Source: Melampsora larici-populina 98AG31 (lineage: Eukaryota > Basidiomycota > Pucciniomycetes > Pucciniales > Melampsoraceae). From it: 64,000 bases of DNA. The translations under genes and the position numbers were made by a program. The notes under the pieces are model-generated. The model had not been told where the DNA came from and made no database searches. It was given only the letters and a program-made list of their open reading frames with translations. Positions 22,675 to 35,289 of the stretch are shown here, piece after piece (position 1 is the first letter of the stretch; each line of letters opens with the position of its first letter). The stretch is taken from NCBI RefSeq assembly GCF_000204055.1, contig NW_006768769.1, positions 2,237,577 to 2,301,576 of the forward strand. Reading direction: 5' to 3'.

Positions 22675-25048
22675 ATCATTTGGTTTCCATTTTTTTAAAA
22701 ATTTTAAGAATGTCTTTTGTTTATTTTACAATCTTTGATAAAGTTGATTTATGATTGTTATTTTGTTTTCTTTTTTTTTGGTGTATTAATATAAGACTAA
22801 GACTGGATTTTTTTCCTTACTCTCATTTTTCTTTTTTACATTACATATTTAACTTTTTTTTCATAAGTCTGATACTGGTTTTTTGTTGTTAGAGGCAATT
22901 TGATGTTTATATATTATTATTTTTCAAGAATGAGTGTTGAAATTGAGATGTGAAGACTGAATTCAATTAAGTAGTGTATGAGAAGAGCCTAGGAGGAAGG
23001 AAGTAGTGAGGGAGATGAGAGAGTGAACTGAGTAAAGCTCTGTTGATCAGATAAGATTGATCTCTACTGTAGCCTATCCAGAAAATGATGTGATTTCTCT
23101 GACTGCTAAGTTCATCTGTCAAGGCTATTAAAGGTTTTCAAACATCTGGTACTCAAGCATCTAGATTAGAAATGTTTGACATCAGACTGTCAGCTTTCAA
23201 AACTTGTTGGTTGATTGGAATGAGCTAAGGGCCCAGGGGGGTCAGATTTATATTATGATTTGTTCATACTTTTACATGCCTTATCATTCCTTTTTCTTTA
23301 AAAAAAATGGTGTCTTCAGTCATATCATTACTGCTTATGGCATCTGGCACTGGCAACACAAAACCCACTGTGCAGCATTCTGTGGTTTGACTTGCCTGAA
23401 CAGCCAACAGTGTGATTCATTGCATTTGAGCTGAGTCACTGCAGCAGTGTCTTGGAGAAAAAAAATCAATGAGCCAGTTTCAAGTTCAACTCAGTTGGAA
23501 ACCCTCCTTTTCAGGTATGCCTTGCGGGTAAAAAGCAAAAAGAAATCACCAAAAATACTCTCTCAGAATAGTGCTCAAGGCTAGTACATAGGATTGATAC
23601 ACAAATAGAACCAAGTGAGATTTGAAAACATCAATTTGAGTTGAAAATGTTACAAAGATAAGCAAAAGGGAGTGAGTACCATGACCACCCATCTAGTGCA
23701 ACAGAAATTGCATGACCATCTGAGTGATTAATCATATATATATTGCACCATCTTCACATGTTGAGATTTGATTTGATTTGATTTCCCTCAATTACAATAC
23801 TCTTATAATTTACAGTTGTACTCTTTTTTTGATGATCAAGATATTTCCAAGATTTTCATTCAACTCAGCCAAGGATTTGATGTGTTTTGCTTTATATTAC
23901 CGCCAGAAACTGGACAATGTTTGCTGACCATTTAAAATCTGTTTTACTACCTCCCATGTTCATCAGTAGAAGCTTTTTACTTGATTGGATCTTTAAACAT
24001 TTTAATGTAGTAAAAGTTATGATTTATGCTCTATTAACAATAAGGAAAGGATTTGCAATAGATCAACCATCCCGCATGCTCAAAAGCTAGTCTAATGTTA
24101 TATATGGGGGTACCATTGAGCAGTTTCCAGTGCACCAAACTTGGCACACTTGCCACCTGAGTGGTAGCACTGAAATGATTGTAGTATTTTGTTGGCTGAT
24201 GTTGCAGAATACCCCTGATACCAAGGCATGGCTTGATTGGCTTGGAAAAAAAGGCTACTTGCACTCTTCAGTAATATAAATTTCACAACACCTCAAGAAT
24301 GCATATTTACCACCTTTGGTACTCGAGCTATTAAGTAGCCACACTGATATAGAATCCTCATAGTTTTCAAATCAGGTACAATGTGATGCTAAGAAGTACG
24401 ATACAAGGTTAAATTAATGTGACACTTGAAGAAGCCAAACTTTTGGTGAGTTGGTCTACATAGTTGGACAAGATTAATTGAATTGATGCACACTGATGGA
24501 TCTGCAATAGTCCTCTTACTGTGAGGAGTCTTGAGCAATTAGGACATCATTTCGGCATGTCCCTGTGGAGTCCATAAGGGTTCTTAACATCGCATGCAAC
24601 CGCCTCAAATCCACAAAACATGCCTGAGATTTCGATCTCAACTGATTCAATATTCAAGTACAAGCCGTTGATCCAAGGTTTTCCGCCTAAATTGAACTGC
24701 TCTGTTGTGTCCTCTTTTTTGACCCGCTATATCTGAAAATTGGTGGTGGTGGTCTGATGGTGATCCCTCATGACAAGATGACCATTGTGGATGCACTAAG
24801 AGAACAAACCAAGGATAGATACATACATAATCGCACTGTAAAATTAGACTTGCAAGAATTGGGTTAAGGACTGATGTAAACACCATGCTCCCTAAGAGGG
24901 TTCACTGTAGGTCGGTCTGCCATAGCATATCTAGCGCCCTGCAAACACTCGTGAGTGCTTATCCCACAACCTGATGTATGCCGGTTCATTGAGCGAAATG
25001 GCGAATTCTAGTAGGCGCACTCATCATGCTGAGCTCTTCTTACTTCCA
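22675..25048. other. Intergenic, no gene seen
   Basis: About 2.4 kb of AT-rich sequence between the ArfGAP and the Shg1-type gene. Short frames on both strands lack domains or splice support. A short run of GATTT repeats occurs near 23767. Confidence 0.4.
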
Positions 25049-26690
25049 TCAATCAGAGTTTTTATTGGAAGGAGGATGAGATTCATCCTGAGGTCTATTT
25101 GAAGCAGATATAGCACTAGAAAGGGAAGCGCCATCAATATCCGATGATACAACCGATTGGGCTTTATCTTCATCTGCAGCTTCTTCACCTTCTTGCTCAG
25201 GTGGAGGTCCAAGAGATCGTAAGAATTCGGTCACTGCGCTGTCTACTGAGTGTCCATCGATAGCACAATCTGAGGCCGAGGGTTGAGGAGGAATACGAGG
25301 CGTGAGTTTAGAAGATGGCTTGGATAGGTTGATTGTCAGTTTACTACGCGTTGAATTTGATTCTGCTGCTAATTTTCGTTTGTGTAAGGCTGCGCATAGA
25401 TCATCATCGACATCACCATCATCCTTTCCATCATCTTGTTCTGGTAGGGAAACAGTAGTTGACTTGGCTGTTAGGGCACTAGATGAAGCTGGCTTTTCCG
25501 GGGCTAAGGATGAGCTGGTCGGAATAATTCGGTTTAAAGCCGCAGAGCTTTCTGATGGCTGCACTTCTGCTGGACTATCGGTAAGACTTGACGAAGGTAA
25601 TGGAGCACCATCCAAATTAGTCGAAGCAGAAGCTTGATCAGATTGATCCATAGATTCACGACGTGCAGAGGCCATAAGAAGTTCCAGAGCTTGCCGTACG
25701 GATCCGGGTCTAGGAGCACACGTAGCGCTGTTATTGCTGCTGACAGCATCTCCATCGTAACCATTTGAGGTTACAATTGGCGGCACAGAAGAATGCGGCG
25801 CTGCAGATGAAAGCGAAGGTCGAGTTGAGCTATCTCTTCCTTCACCTGGCGACTTTTCTGGTGAAGAGCAAGGTCCCTCGCGCTCTAGATCTTGGGTGTT
25901 CGACCCTTTAGCTTCGTCAGCGTCTGTTAAATTGTTACTGTTGAGCGGCATCCCATCTAAATCACTTGACTGATCGAGACCGAGTTGAACATTTTGCGAA
26001 GTCTCGTGTGCGTTTGAATTCTCCTCCACTGGCTCAGAGTTTGGGATCGAATTAGGGGACTCTTTTTCAACTTTTGAGATGGTAACCGTCTTGGAAGGTT
26101 CTTCTTGAGATTGAGAGACTCTTCTTCGTTTTGTAGGAGGCCTGAATTCATCTAACACGTCATAGAGTTTGTATTTAATTGCCTCACGGTCCACAAAACG
26201 AGCTTCCATATCGGACATGGTTCGATCGTACAAAGAATGTCTATGTTTTTATTGAAGAGCATCAGTACCTTGATCATGGAGAAAGAAAGTCTAGATAAAT
26301 ATAAAATCGAACAGTTTCAATGATCCTGATATACCTTTCAATTTCCTGTAGTACATCCTCATGTCTTTCCTTAGTAGCGCTAAGTCCAATTTTGAAATCG
26401 TTTGAAGTTCTTCTTGAGTTACTTCCTAATCTGCTAACATGATCATTTTTCAGTCGTCTTGCATCATAGGCTAGTTTATCTAAAACGATATCTTCTAGTT
26501 TCTTTTCAAAAGTCGATTTCAATTCTGAGCTTTGAAACTCTTTGATTAAATCTCGACGTAAGGTATCTAATAAGCCTTGACGACGGAATCGATCTACTAG
26601 ATCTTCTGGTGTAATTTGATTTGGTTCATTGACTTGATCTTGATCGGTGAACTTGACAAGGTTGGTGTTGTTGTTGTTGAGGACGGACAT
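25049..26690 (-). CDS. COMPASS component Shg1-like protein
   Basis: Shg1 is a small subunit of the Set1/COMPASS histone H3K4 methyltransferase. Two exons, 26690-26335 and 26240-25049, join in phase (AG|A) for 515 residues. The Shg1/BOD1-type domain is at about residues 28-118: EDLVDRFRRQGLLDTLR, then KEFQSSELKSTFEKKLEDI and a KNDHVSR segment. The remainder is long, Ser/Pro-rich and disordered with acidic patches (for example KDDGDVDDD). The yeast protein is much shorter; long disordered tails are common in basidiomycete homologues. The start is only ~50 bp from the breakpoint of the large inverted duplication at 26739, so that duplication covers this gene's promoter. Confidence 0.8.
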
Positions 26691-27152
26691 TTTAAGTATA
26701 TACGAAGTTTCAATTTTGAAACCTCTTCAGTCAAAGCATCATCGAACTGTCACATACCTTGACACTCGTTAAGCACACGTTGGTGACATCTTCACTTCCA
26801 TTCCCTCAAGAACGGTTTGTACAATGCTGTCTGTTGTCTTCATGACTTTTTATGTTAGTCACATTTACTCACACGCAACAGGTTCCTCTCTCTTTCTCTC
26901 TCGGTTCGCTCTCAATCTCAATTATATGAATGATGTCAAATTGCTTCATTACATGCAAAGGAAAAATTACAAATCAGAAAGAAACCAAATAGAGAAAAAC
27001 GAAAACGAGAAAGAGAAAGAGAAAAACGAGAAGGGTAGGAAAAATAGGAAACATCAGGCCGAAGTGTAGAAAATTATGTTTAACATTTTGTTGGCTCGAT
27101 TTATTCAAAAAACGATTTCTATTAAGCAATTCTTTGTGTCGAGTGAATCTGA

Positions 27153-28902
27153 TTAACAAAAAGAATTTTCAAAATCAAACTCAAGTTCTAAAATAGATTT
27201 TTCAATATTAAAACTAAGATCTTTGGAAAAGTCATCATTTTGTTCAAGAGAAGATTTAACAAACTCAAAACTCATATCTGTGTAATAATTTTGAGAAGCA
27301 TTGAGAATCAAACCGAACGGATCTTTGAGTTCTTCTACTGGTGTCGGCAGAGAATGAGTATTCAGAGCGCTCGAATAAGATGAAGAAATATTTGAAGAGG
27401 GTGTAGATGGGAGAGAATAAGTCTCATCAACGCTAACAAACTCCAGCGCCCTTTCTTGAGGGAGAGGAAGAGTGATAGTGAAAGATTCTTCTGCTTCTAT
27501 ACGGTCTTCATCTGTCATAAGACTATCTAAGATTTCAGACCAATGAAGTTGTCTTTCGTTATCTCTGAATACCTTTGAGCTAGGTTTTGAAGAGTTTGAA
27601 TTCGAAGAAGTTGTCGTGTTGAGGGATGATGAGGATGTGGTAGTAGCCAGTGTGGAAGCGGAAGACTTCAAAGTCTCTGAGATTTGATGTTCAAGGACCA
27701 TCTCATTGAAGATATCAAAATTAGAAGATTCTACTGAAGTAAGAGGCATGAATTCTACTGATTCAGTTCTAACAGTTTCCTGTCGTAAGTCTTCTTCTGC
27801 TTCTTCCCAATCAGAAGCTGTCATCAAATTCTCTAAGATTTCAGTCCAATGAAGTGCTGGTTTGGATTTCTTGGAAATTGATGACCTAGTGGTGAAATGT
27901 TGTGGGTTAAGGGTGATCGAGGTTGGTTTGGAGGTCAAAATTGAAGGGGTTGAGATTGCAGATGCGGTGTGTTCAGCAAGTAAGTCATTGAAGATATGGA
28001 AGTTTTCAGATTCGTCTTCAGTGAGCGGGATAAACGAGAGAGTTCCATTGAGTGAACTCGTATTAGCTATTGGTTTGTTTTCTTGCTGTAACTCTGCCTC
28101 CGCTTCTTCCCAATCAGACGCCGTCATTAGATCATCTAAGATTTCAGTCCAATGAAGGGTTGGTTTTGATTTCTTTGAAACTGGTGCACCAAAAAGTTGT
28201 GATTTTGGGAGTGATCTCTTCGTTCCTCGAGATGAGTTTAAGATGATTGAGGGAAGATTGGAGGTAGAAACTGAAGGGGTCGAGATTATCGAAACATTGT
28301 GCTCGGCGAGTAACTCATTGAATATATGAAAGTTTTCAGATTGCTCCTCAGTGAGCGCGATAAAAGAAGTCGTTGGGTTGAGTGAAGTCGATTTAGAATC
28401 AACTTTTGTGGCCAAAGCCATCTCCAAATTGCAATCTTCATCCGAGATCAAGATTTTTGGAAGTCTTTGTCGACGAACGGGACGCTTTCTTTGACTGGGT
28501 AACGAAATGCGAGGGCAAGATTCGGTCGACTTTTCTTCTGAGACTTCAGACTATTAGATATAAAAATGTCAGAAAAACAGAAACTTGAAGTGGAAAACCA
28601 CGAAATGTGAAAGTTGACAAACCTGAAGGGTTGAAGTCGAATTCCATGTGATCAATTTTGGACTTTTGCAAAGATTGATGAGGAACAATTCATAGGCAAT
28701 CTGTTGCAAGAAACAATGAAAAGAGTTAGCTGATTGGCCTTCAAACACATGACGAGACAAAAGAAAAGCTTACCTGTTGTGAGTTGTCCGATGATCCACA
28801 TGAGACTGTTGCGTTGTGATGTGCTACAGCTCTCTTCATGACAAACCAAGGATCCATTCCAAATCGGACAGGCAGGTTAAGGCCAAGTGATAAGTAAGAC
28901 AT
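27153..28902 (-). CDS. Repeat-containing protein of unknown function, copy 1
   Basis: Three exons in phase: 28902-28774, 28700-28623 and 28550-27153 (43, 26 and 465 codons), giving 534 residues. The N-terminus (YLSLGLNLPVRFGMDPWF) resembles no family I know. The C-terminal region contains three tandem units of ~110 residues. Each begins with a FIPLTEEQSENFHIFNELL-like block, has a Ser/Thr-rich linker, and ends with LHWTEILDDLMTASDWEEAE or similar. The third is more diverged (MPLTSVESSNFDIF and LHWSEILDSLMTDEDR). A basic patch rich in Arg/Lys (QRKRPVRRQRLPK) precedes them and could be a nuclear signal. There is no signal peptide or membrane segment. An intact paralogue of identical exon sizes lies at 48378-50128. 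Confidence 0.75.
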
Positions 28903-29385
28903 ATTGGTTATAGGAAGGTGAGTAAATATGAGATGGGTTGAAGAGATTGGATGGTAGAGGATAGAGTGATGTGAAGATGGAGTTGTGGAAGATTTGAATG
29001 CGGAACCAATGTTGGACGCGGAGATGCAAAGTGCGGAGTGAGAAGTGGTTGGGAAATGTTATCAAAAGATGTGAATGATAGACGATGAACAGGAAGAGAA
29101 ATTGGAGAGAATGATAGATATTTATACTTGTGTCCCGCTCGAAATTGTGTTCCGGTCTGCTGAAAGAATGCCTCAAGGCACAGAAGCAAGTTTGTTCCTG
29201 GTGATAGTGCCATCGTCGGCACGGGAATGTGTCCATATTTTGCCACGGCCGAGCAATTTTGGCGGTTTCTTTAATCACAAAATATCGTCAGCAACTGAAA
29301 AAGTTCAGCATTTGACTGAAATCATCAAACCAATCACATTAGCAGTGTTCCATAAAACATCAAGTATTGCACTGACCAAGTAGCA

Positions 29386-29991
29386 ATGGAATCTTCTTTC
29401 ACGTCCATCAGTGCACTTGAGCCACTGATGAAAATTTCCATCTTGACTAGAAATAATAATCACCAACCGGGCCCATTGCTTTCACGCGCACTCATGAACA
29501 ACAGGTGGTGCTTTTATGCTTCCAGATTGATATCCAATGCAACCGTTACTCGACCTAACACAGATGCTCTTCGTGTACCCAAAAAAAGTTTCATTCGTGT
29601 GGCAGGCGAGCTCAGCATTTGATTGAAATAGTTCATTTCTGAAATCATCACACACCTCACATTATCAGTCTGCCAGAATATATCACGCATTGCACTGACA
29701 AGTAACAACTGAATCCATTTCACGTCCGCCAGTGCACTTGAGTCACGGATGAAGATTTCCATCTTGACCAGAAATAAAAACCACATCCTGACTCTTTACT
29801 TTTACGCGTCTCCATCAAGAAGGTGTCCTCAGTGTGCCAGAATATATCACGCAGTGCACTGACAAGTATCAACTGAATCCATTTCACGTCCGCCAGTGCA
29901 CGTGAGTCACCCATGAAGATTTCCATCTTGACCAGAAATACAACCACATTCTGACTCGTTACTTTTACGCGTCTCCAGCAAGAAGGGGTCC
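29386..29991. repeat. Tandem ~163-bp units upstream of the 534-residue gene
   Basis: The units carry TTTCACGTCC, CAGTGCAC, ATGAAGATTTCCATCTTGAC and TTTACGCGTCTCCA. Anchor positions of the ACGCGTC motif are 29804 and 29967, and a more diverged unit lies at about 29386-29500. The right copy of the duplication has one fewer unit (47440-47620, plus the diverged one at 47815-47900). Confidence 0.65.
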
Positions 29992-30604
29992 TTCTAATCG
30001 TCCCGGATCAATATCCAATGCAACCATTCCTTTCCACACCGCCCCGCAAACAGTGGTCTCTACCAAACACCAGATTGGTTCGTGCGGCTGTTGCTGGCAA
30101 TTATCACGAAGCCCAAGCTGACAAGCGCGCCAATCATTCCATTGCTCAGACCGAGATAGAGGAGAGGAATGAAATTCATGAATCCAAGCGTTGCGATTGA
30201 GAGTTAGCTGGCTTTGTTCTCTATGACTTTTCGATCAACGGCTCTTCATCCGGAACCGGCTGGCTCAGAACTTGAAGTTGAGGCAGGCGGTTGATCTACC
30301 CATCGATCCCGCTTATCCTAAACGAAGGGCTCATCATCCTCATGGCGCACTTATCGCAGGTGGAATATATTCAAGTTGTAAACACTCCATAATTATCGGT
30401 CCTTCACCAAATCAAATTAGTCTCGCAGTCACAATCATAGGACTTTGTAGTGAACTGGAATCGACACGTAAAATCTATGTAGTACTCTCCACACAACAAT
30501 CAAATCTATCAATAAGAATGATTGGATTACTCTATATGGCTCAATATCATCAAACGGGCTCTAAAGGATAGATGATCTGATGCGATGGCTACGTAGCGCC
30601 AGAA

Positions 30605-31291
30605 TATATCGAGTGAAAGAATGGGCTCCAAGCCTCTTCCTCGCGGCGAGGGACTGAGTCAAATTTGATAGGCAAATGCATATGCCAGCAGGTATCGCTA
30701 CATTTTAGATGCAGTTGAGCCTGGTAGTGGGCTGAACACATAGGTGTTGCGTTTTCTCAACATGCAGAATTAGGACATACGAATGTATTCTGTGAATTTT
30801 GTAAATTTCCAGCGAAATCTCTAGAATGCCAGCATCCCGAATTTGTGACGTCATGAAAATCCCTTTGGAAACTGTCAAAAATTGAATTTTTGAATAGCCT
30901 AGATGTTGATTGAGCTCAAGGGGCATGTTGAGGTTGAAAACAATGGCAACGGAGGGACATAGCAGTCGGACTTGAGGCACGGAAAGATTGACAGTAAATC
31001 ATGTTTAGTTGATAGCGATAGACCAGGCACAAGAACACCTTGGGAGTGACCCTCGACCAGTTAGCGTTCCATGGTACTTCAGGATGAATGGGTGCCCCGG
31101 TGATGGGTTTTAGCATATGAGAAACTTCGTTATTACGACATCATTGAAAAAGAATACAGCGTCGATCTTTCTAATCAATATCCGCAAAACATAGCATATC
31201 GGTTATGGCCTGAAGGGAGTAGTAGCCAGCCGGTGGAAGGAATAAACCGAGTTGAGCAGGTAAATCGATCCATAGCGATGAATGGCAGTGT
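30605..31291. other. Unique sequence between duplication end and eL39
   Basis: Probably holds the 3' end of the eL39 transcript. No other gene was seen. Confidence 0.4.
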
Positions 31292-31727
31292 CTAGAGGTT
31301 AAGTTTTGTTCGGCGCCAGTGACGACGCTTGGCGTTGTAAGTGACTGATAATTTGAGAGGAGGGTAAGGTGAAACAGATGGAAATCAGTTCAAGTTCATG
31401 CTCTCGTCCGAAAACAGGGCACCAGGAGCCAGGCGCATGAGAGGTTGATGAATGTGGGAAGGAACATACTCTTAGAATCACTCTTCAATCGAAACCACTG
31501 AGGAATGGGTCTGAAGGAGTCAAATTGGAAATCAACAGGGAATTCGAATTGATGCAAGTCTTTCGATATTGACTGACCGATTTGCAAGCTGGGCCTTGGC
31601 AAGAGCACGCTTAGTTCGAAAGGTTTTGTTGGACGACTATAATCATAATTCAAGCAGTCGTAAGTCGGACGCTTAGCGCGCATTTCAAGCCGCTCCGTTA
31701 GGCTGAATGGAATCGTGAGCTCACCAT
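31292..31727 (-). CDS. RPL39: 60S ribosomal protein L39 (eL39)
   Basis: eL39 is a very small basic protein lining the exit tunnel of the large ribosomal subunit. Four exons join in phase: 31727-31725 (the ATG alone), 31636-31578, 31510-31470 and 31344-31292, for 51 residues, the usual length. The sequence contains NKTFRTKRALAKAQ, RPIPQWFRLK and the diagnostic C-terminus YNAKRRHWRRTKLNL. Exon 1 codes only for Met, with donor GTGAGC directly after the ATG, a layout common in fungal ribosomal genes. It is easily missed because no single exon exceeds 59 nt. It is intact, with no stop. Confidence 0.95.
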
Positions 31728-34700
31728 CCTGTTGTCTTGATGAGTCGGGGTGGTTTCTGGGTGAGGGGAGCCGAAAGGGGGCGTTCGCTATGTGGTCAGG
31801 TGAGATGCTTGTTGGCGTGCGGGACTACCGGTACCGCCGAAGAGCCAACTCTCATCAAATCAGGGTTAGGTTTGTGATACCTCACCTTGGTGACTTGCTG
31901 CCATGTGACATGTCCGGGTCTTCCTGGATGTGTCCCTCAAGAAATATCTTCTCCTACAACGCACGCAAGCCTTCAGTTTGCTGTTTCCATGGTTCGGACA
32001 CAAGGAGTTGACTGTAGCACAAGCTTACCTCCTGCCTGGCAATTTAACCGCGTTGTTCTCCCACAAGATTTCACACTCCGGTCTCAATTCCCGATAGGTA
32101 TCATGCCTCGAGATAAGAGCCACGTTGTACACATTTTTAATGTTATGCCGCCGTATTATAAACGCTTTCTTAGACACCTATGTAGACCATGAGGCGGATG
32201 ACGCATGGTCGCTGCAAGCATTTATTGCATCACTGTGATCAGCGGTTTTATCTTTACACAGAAACTGTTTGTGAGTTGCTCGAAAGCAATTGAGGTGGCA
32301 CCGGAGAGTGTGACAACAAGGGAATTTCCTGAGATTTTATGTGATGGATTCTTCAACGACGAAAGATTCAAAAAGGAGAGAAGGACAACAGGGAGACGTT
32401 TTGATCAATTATGGCAATGCTGATCGACTCGATTTTACATTGACTTGGTCTTCACGATGTTGGCCGTGGGAGTGAATCTATCGTGAATCACGCCAAGGAG
32501 TTCAAAGCTTCCACAAAAGTCGGGCCAGGGAATAGAAGACGGTATTGTACTCGTAGAATAATTTGACCCCTCGCCAGAATGTGGAAAACGCACGAAGGGA
32601 TCGCCTATGATTCTTTTCCTTGTTTTTCTCGACAAATGTCTATCAAGTTACCAAACTCCATAGCTTGTACCATACTGCTGCAGATTAAAATTCAGTTATA
32701 TGAAGCTCACACTAAAGAACAAAGCATGTTCACTTAAAACTAGGCATCATAGATTTCAATCTCAAGTAGCATATTTTTTCCAATCATCCAGGTAATGAAA
32801 GTCTGTGTTAATGCTTTTGGTTATTTCATATTGGTTGACAGAAATCCAAACTCTTGAGTTCACTGAAAATGTATGAGATTTTATCATTCCATGTTTTTCA
32901 TGAAAATCCGCAATGTCCTGCCCTGTTTTCCTTTCGGTGCCGCTCTACTCAAAAGGCTTAATCATAGATTGGAAGTCAAACCTTCAGGTTTTGTAGGATC
33001 TACATGTGAGACTTCCTTTATTGTGATCTTTTGACGTCTGAATGCCATGGGACCTCAATATCATGTACCCTTCATTGGTATTAGATGAATTGGTATGAAT
33101 ATGTTATTTATATGGCTCAAGGCTTTGATGACAATACAAAGTTCATGCAGATAGTACTATGCTGCACTATATATCTTTCCATCATTCAAGAGAAAAGAGT
33201 CTTTCATGATTAGCTGGATTTGTTTCTATGTGGACTACAAGTAATTTGAATGCTGACTCTCTCATTTTTGGTGGTCATTGATAGATCATTTGAATTGAAC
33301 AAAATCCCAGTTAGCTTAATCACTAGACCCTGGGCAGCCAGCCAGCTTTTGAGTAAAGACCTTACTGCAACCTAGACATCAAGGCAAAGGCTTCAGTGCA
33401 TTTCCTCTTCACAGTCTTGTAGATCCAGCACAAACAGCATGGCATACATGATACCACATCCAGACAATGCCCCACTATGTTTAATGGAAGTTGGTAATGT
33501 GGACTACCATCCATGGAGAACAGACTTGTGCTATGAGCTTCAGGCTAAAAAGAGGTATTGTGAACTTCATGTGTTTTCAAAGATGGGGCAGTGTATGAGA
33601 ATGCAAAAAAGTGGCCTATTACAGTCCACCTAAGCTGGGATCTTGACCGCAAGCACGTGTCAAAAATAGTGGACTGTGATCTCAAACTACTTCTATAATA
33701 CCTCTTTGAGGGCAGCAATCCTGGAATTGGGTATGGTCTCAAACCAATGACCAAACCTGGGTTCACACAGGAGATGTGATCAGGCAAGTGGAGCATATTT
33801 TTGTCACACAGCATGTAGCCTACGCTCAGCTTGGGTGTGATCACTGGATCACACACTGCAACAGGACCTGCTCATGCTCTTATGTTGTTCAAGTGGCCTC
33901 ATTGGAACCTCTGACACGTATATAAAAATGAAACCCTTGACTGCATGGGGTTTTGTAGACTTGTGTCTCAAGGAAACATTTGGCTTGGGATTCTTTTTTA
34001 CAAAAAAGGCATGTTGTCTTATTACAGGGGATTTCCTTTCTGGTTCTCAATATATTTTTTGGTTTGTAATTTGCAGCCAAGAGATCTTTTCCACTCTTGA
34101 TGACATGATTTCTAGATTTAAAACACCAGTTCATCTACAAGTTCATTGCTGAAGAAATTTAACATCCTCAAAATGATTAGGCAATAGTCAACTAGCACAC
34201 TGGTATGTTTCAAGTCATACAATCAATATTTTTGGAGTTTTTTGGCTGAGTCTTGCTTTAAGATATATCTCTTGCACACATGACATCATGTAGATTTTTT
34301 GTATGTCCAAATATGCTCTATCTTGTTCATTGCGGCTGTTGCATTGACACCTGGTGTTCCTGAAGAAGATATCCTAAGAAAGCTCCTGTATTATGGCAAT
34401 GCACATCCTCCACATTTCTGTCAAAGTCACCAAAACCACAAAGAATGTTTATTCAAAGAACAAGAAAAATGTGGTCATTCATATACCTGCCCATGTAACC
34501 AACAAAATACAATACCACTTGAATGCAGCCAGACAGCTTGGAAGATCACTTGACACTGTCCATTTTGCAATTGCATCCAGATTAGATATTGTGATTCTGA
34601 TCATACTACAAAGTGTCCAAATGGTCTTGGGGAAGAATCGGGAGGTGACTGTCCAGATCAGGAGTATTGGTTGTTCTAACTTTCTAACTAACTCAAATCC

Positions 34701-35289
34701 TTTTACATTATATATTTTGTTTATTGACATGAAAACAAAATCAGTTCAAATCCAGCAGTCATTCATTTGAGATTTTGCAGCCGGGCTCTTATCCCGAGTG
34801 TCCCTCTTGCAGATAGTATCCAAATTAAAAATGTTTATACAAATCTACAAGTCTTTGTTTGAGCATCTGGCCAAAAAAGTACTTCTTTGCAAGTGACTAC
34901 AGAAGTGCACATAAATCCAGCACAGCTCAATAGCCAATTACAAGCATAAATCTGAAAGCGCTTGAATGAGCCAAGTGGCTCATGCAAACTGAGTTTGAAA
35001 AGAGACCAAGGGCCAAGCCTCATACCTAAGAGATCTTAAACTGACACAACAAAATTAGGTAGAGGTGTAGATTGTTGTGATAAACTCACACCATCAAAAA
35101 AGAGGCTCTTAGTTTTGAATTTGCACCTATCTCTCCCTACACTATATCACCCAATGGCAAAGAGGATAAACATTTTTATCCCATCTAATCTCACAAGTGT
35201 GAACTTCTCCATGTATCATGTACAAACTAAGATTTGAAAAATTCCTAAAAGAAAACAAACACAAATAATTATCTGCTAGAATATTTAAA
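31728..35289. other. Gene-poor stretch
   Basis: The first few hundred bp are GC-richer and may hold the eL39 5' UTR and promoter. Plus-strand frames at 32205-32423 and 34299-34770 have a protein-like look but no recognised domain or splice chain. About 32640-35250 resembles aged mobile-element debris. Confidence 0.35.

Larger units (their letters stand above)
26739..30604. repeat. Inverted duplication, left copy (~3.87 kb)
   Basis: This segment recurs in reverse orientation at 40493-50529 once the 6.3-kb transposon there is removed. Homology starts at TCATCGAAC (26739 here, complement at 50529) and ends at GCGCCAGAA (30604 here, complement from 40493). Both copies hold the same 534-codon gene plus ~1.7 kb of noncoding sequence. 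This copy has one extra ~163-bp tandem unit (29804 versus 29967). No terminal inverted repeat or target duplication frames the segment, so it looks like a segmental duplication. Confidence 0.85.

Noticed and set aside
29514..29947. Overlapping repeated frames reading KMEIFIRDSSALADVKWIQ
   Set aside because: They come from the tandem ~163-bp units in noncoding sequence; no stable start, domain or splice context.
26739..30604. The duplicated ~3.8-kb unit as a transposable element
   Set aside because: Its ends (TCATCGAAC and GCGCCAGAA sides) show no inverted repeats or target duplications in either copy, so segmental duplication fits better.
34299..34770. Two overlapping plus frames considered as a transposase fragment
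   Set aside because: No HTH or DDE motif could be identified, and neither frame has splice-consistent neighbours.
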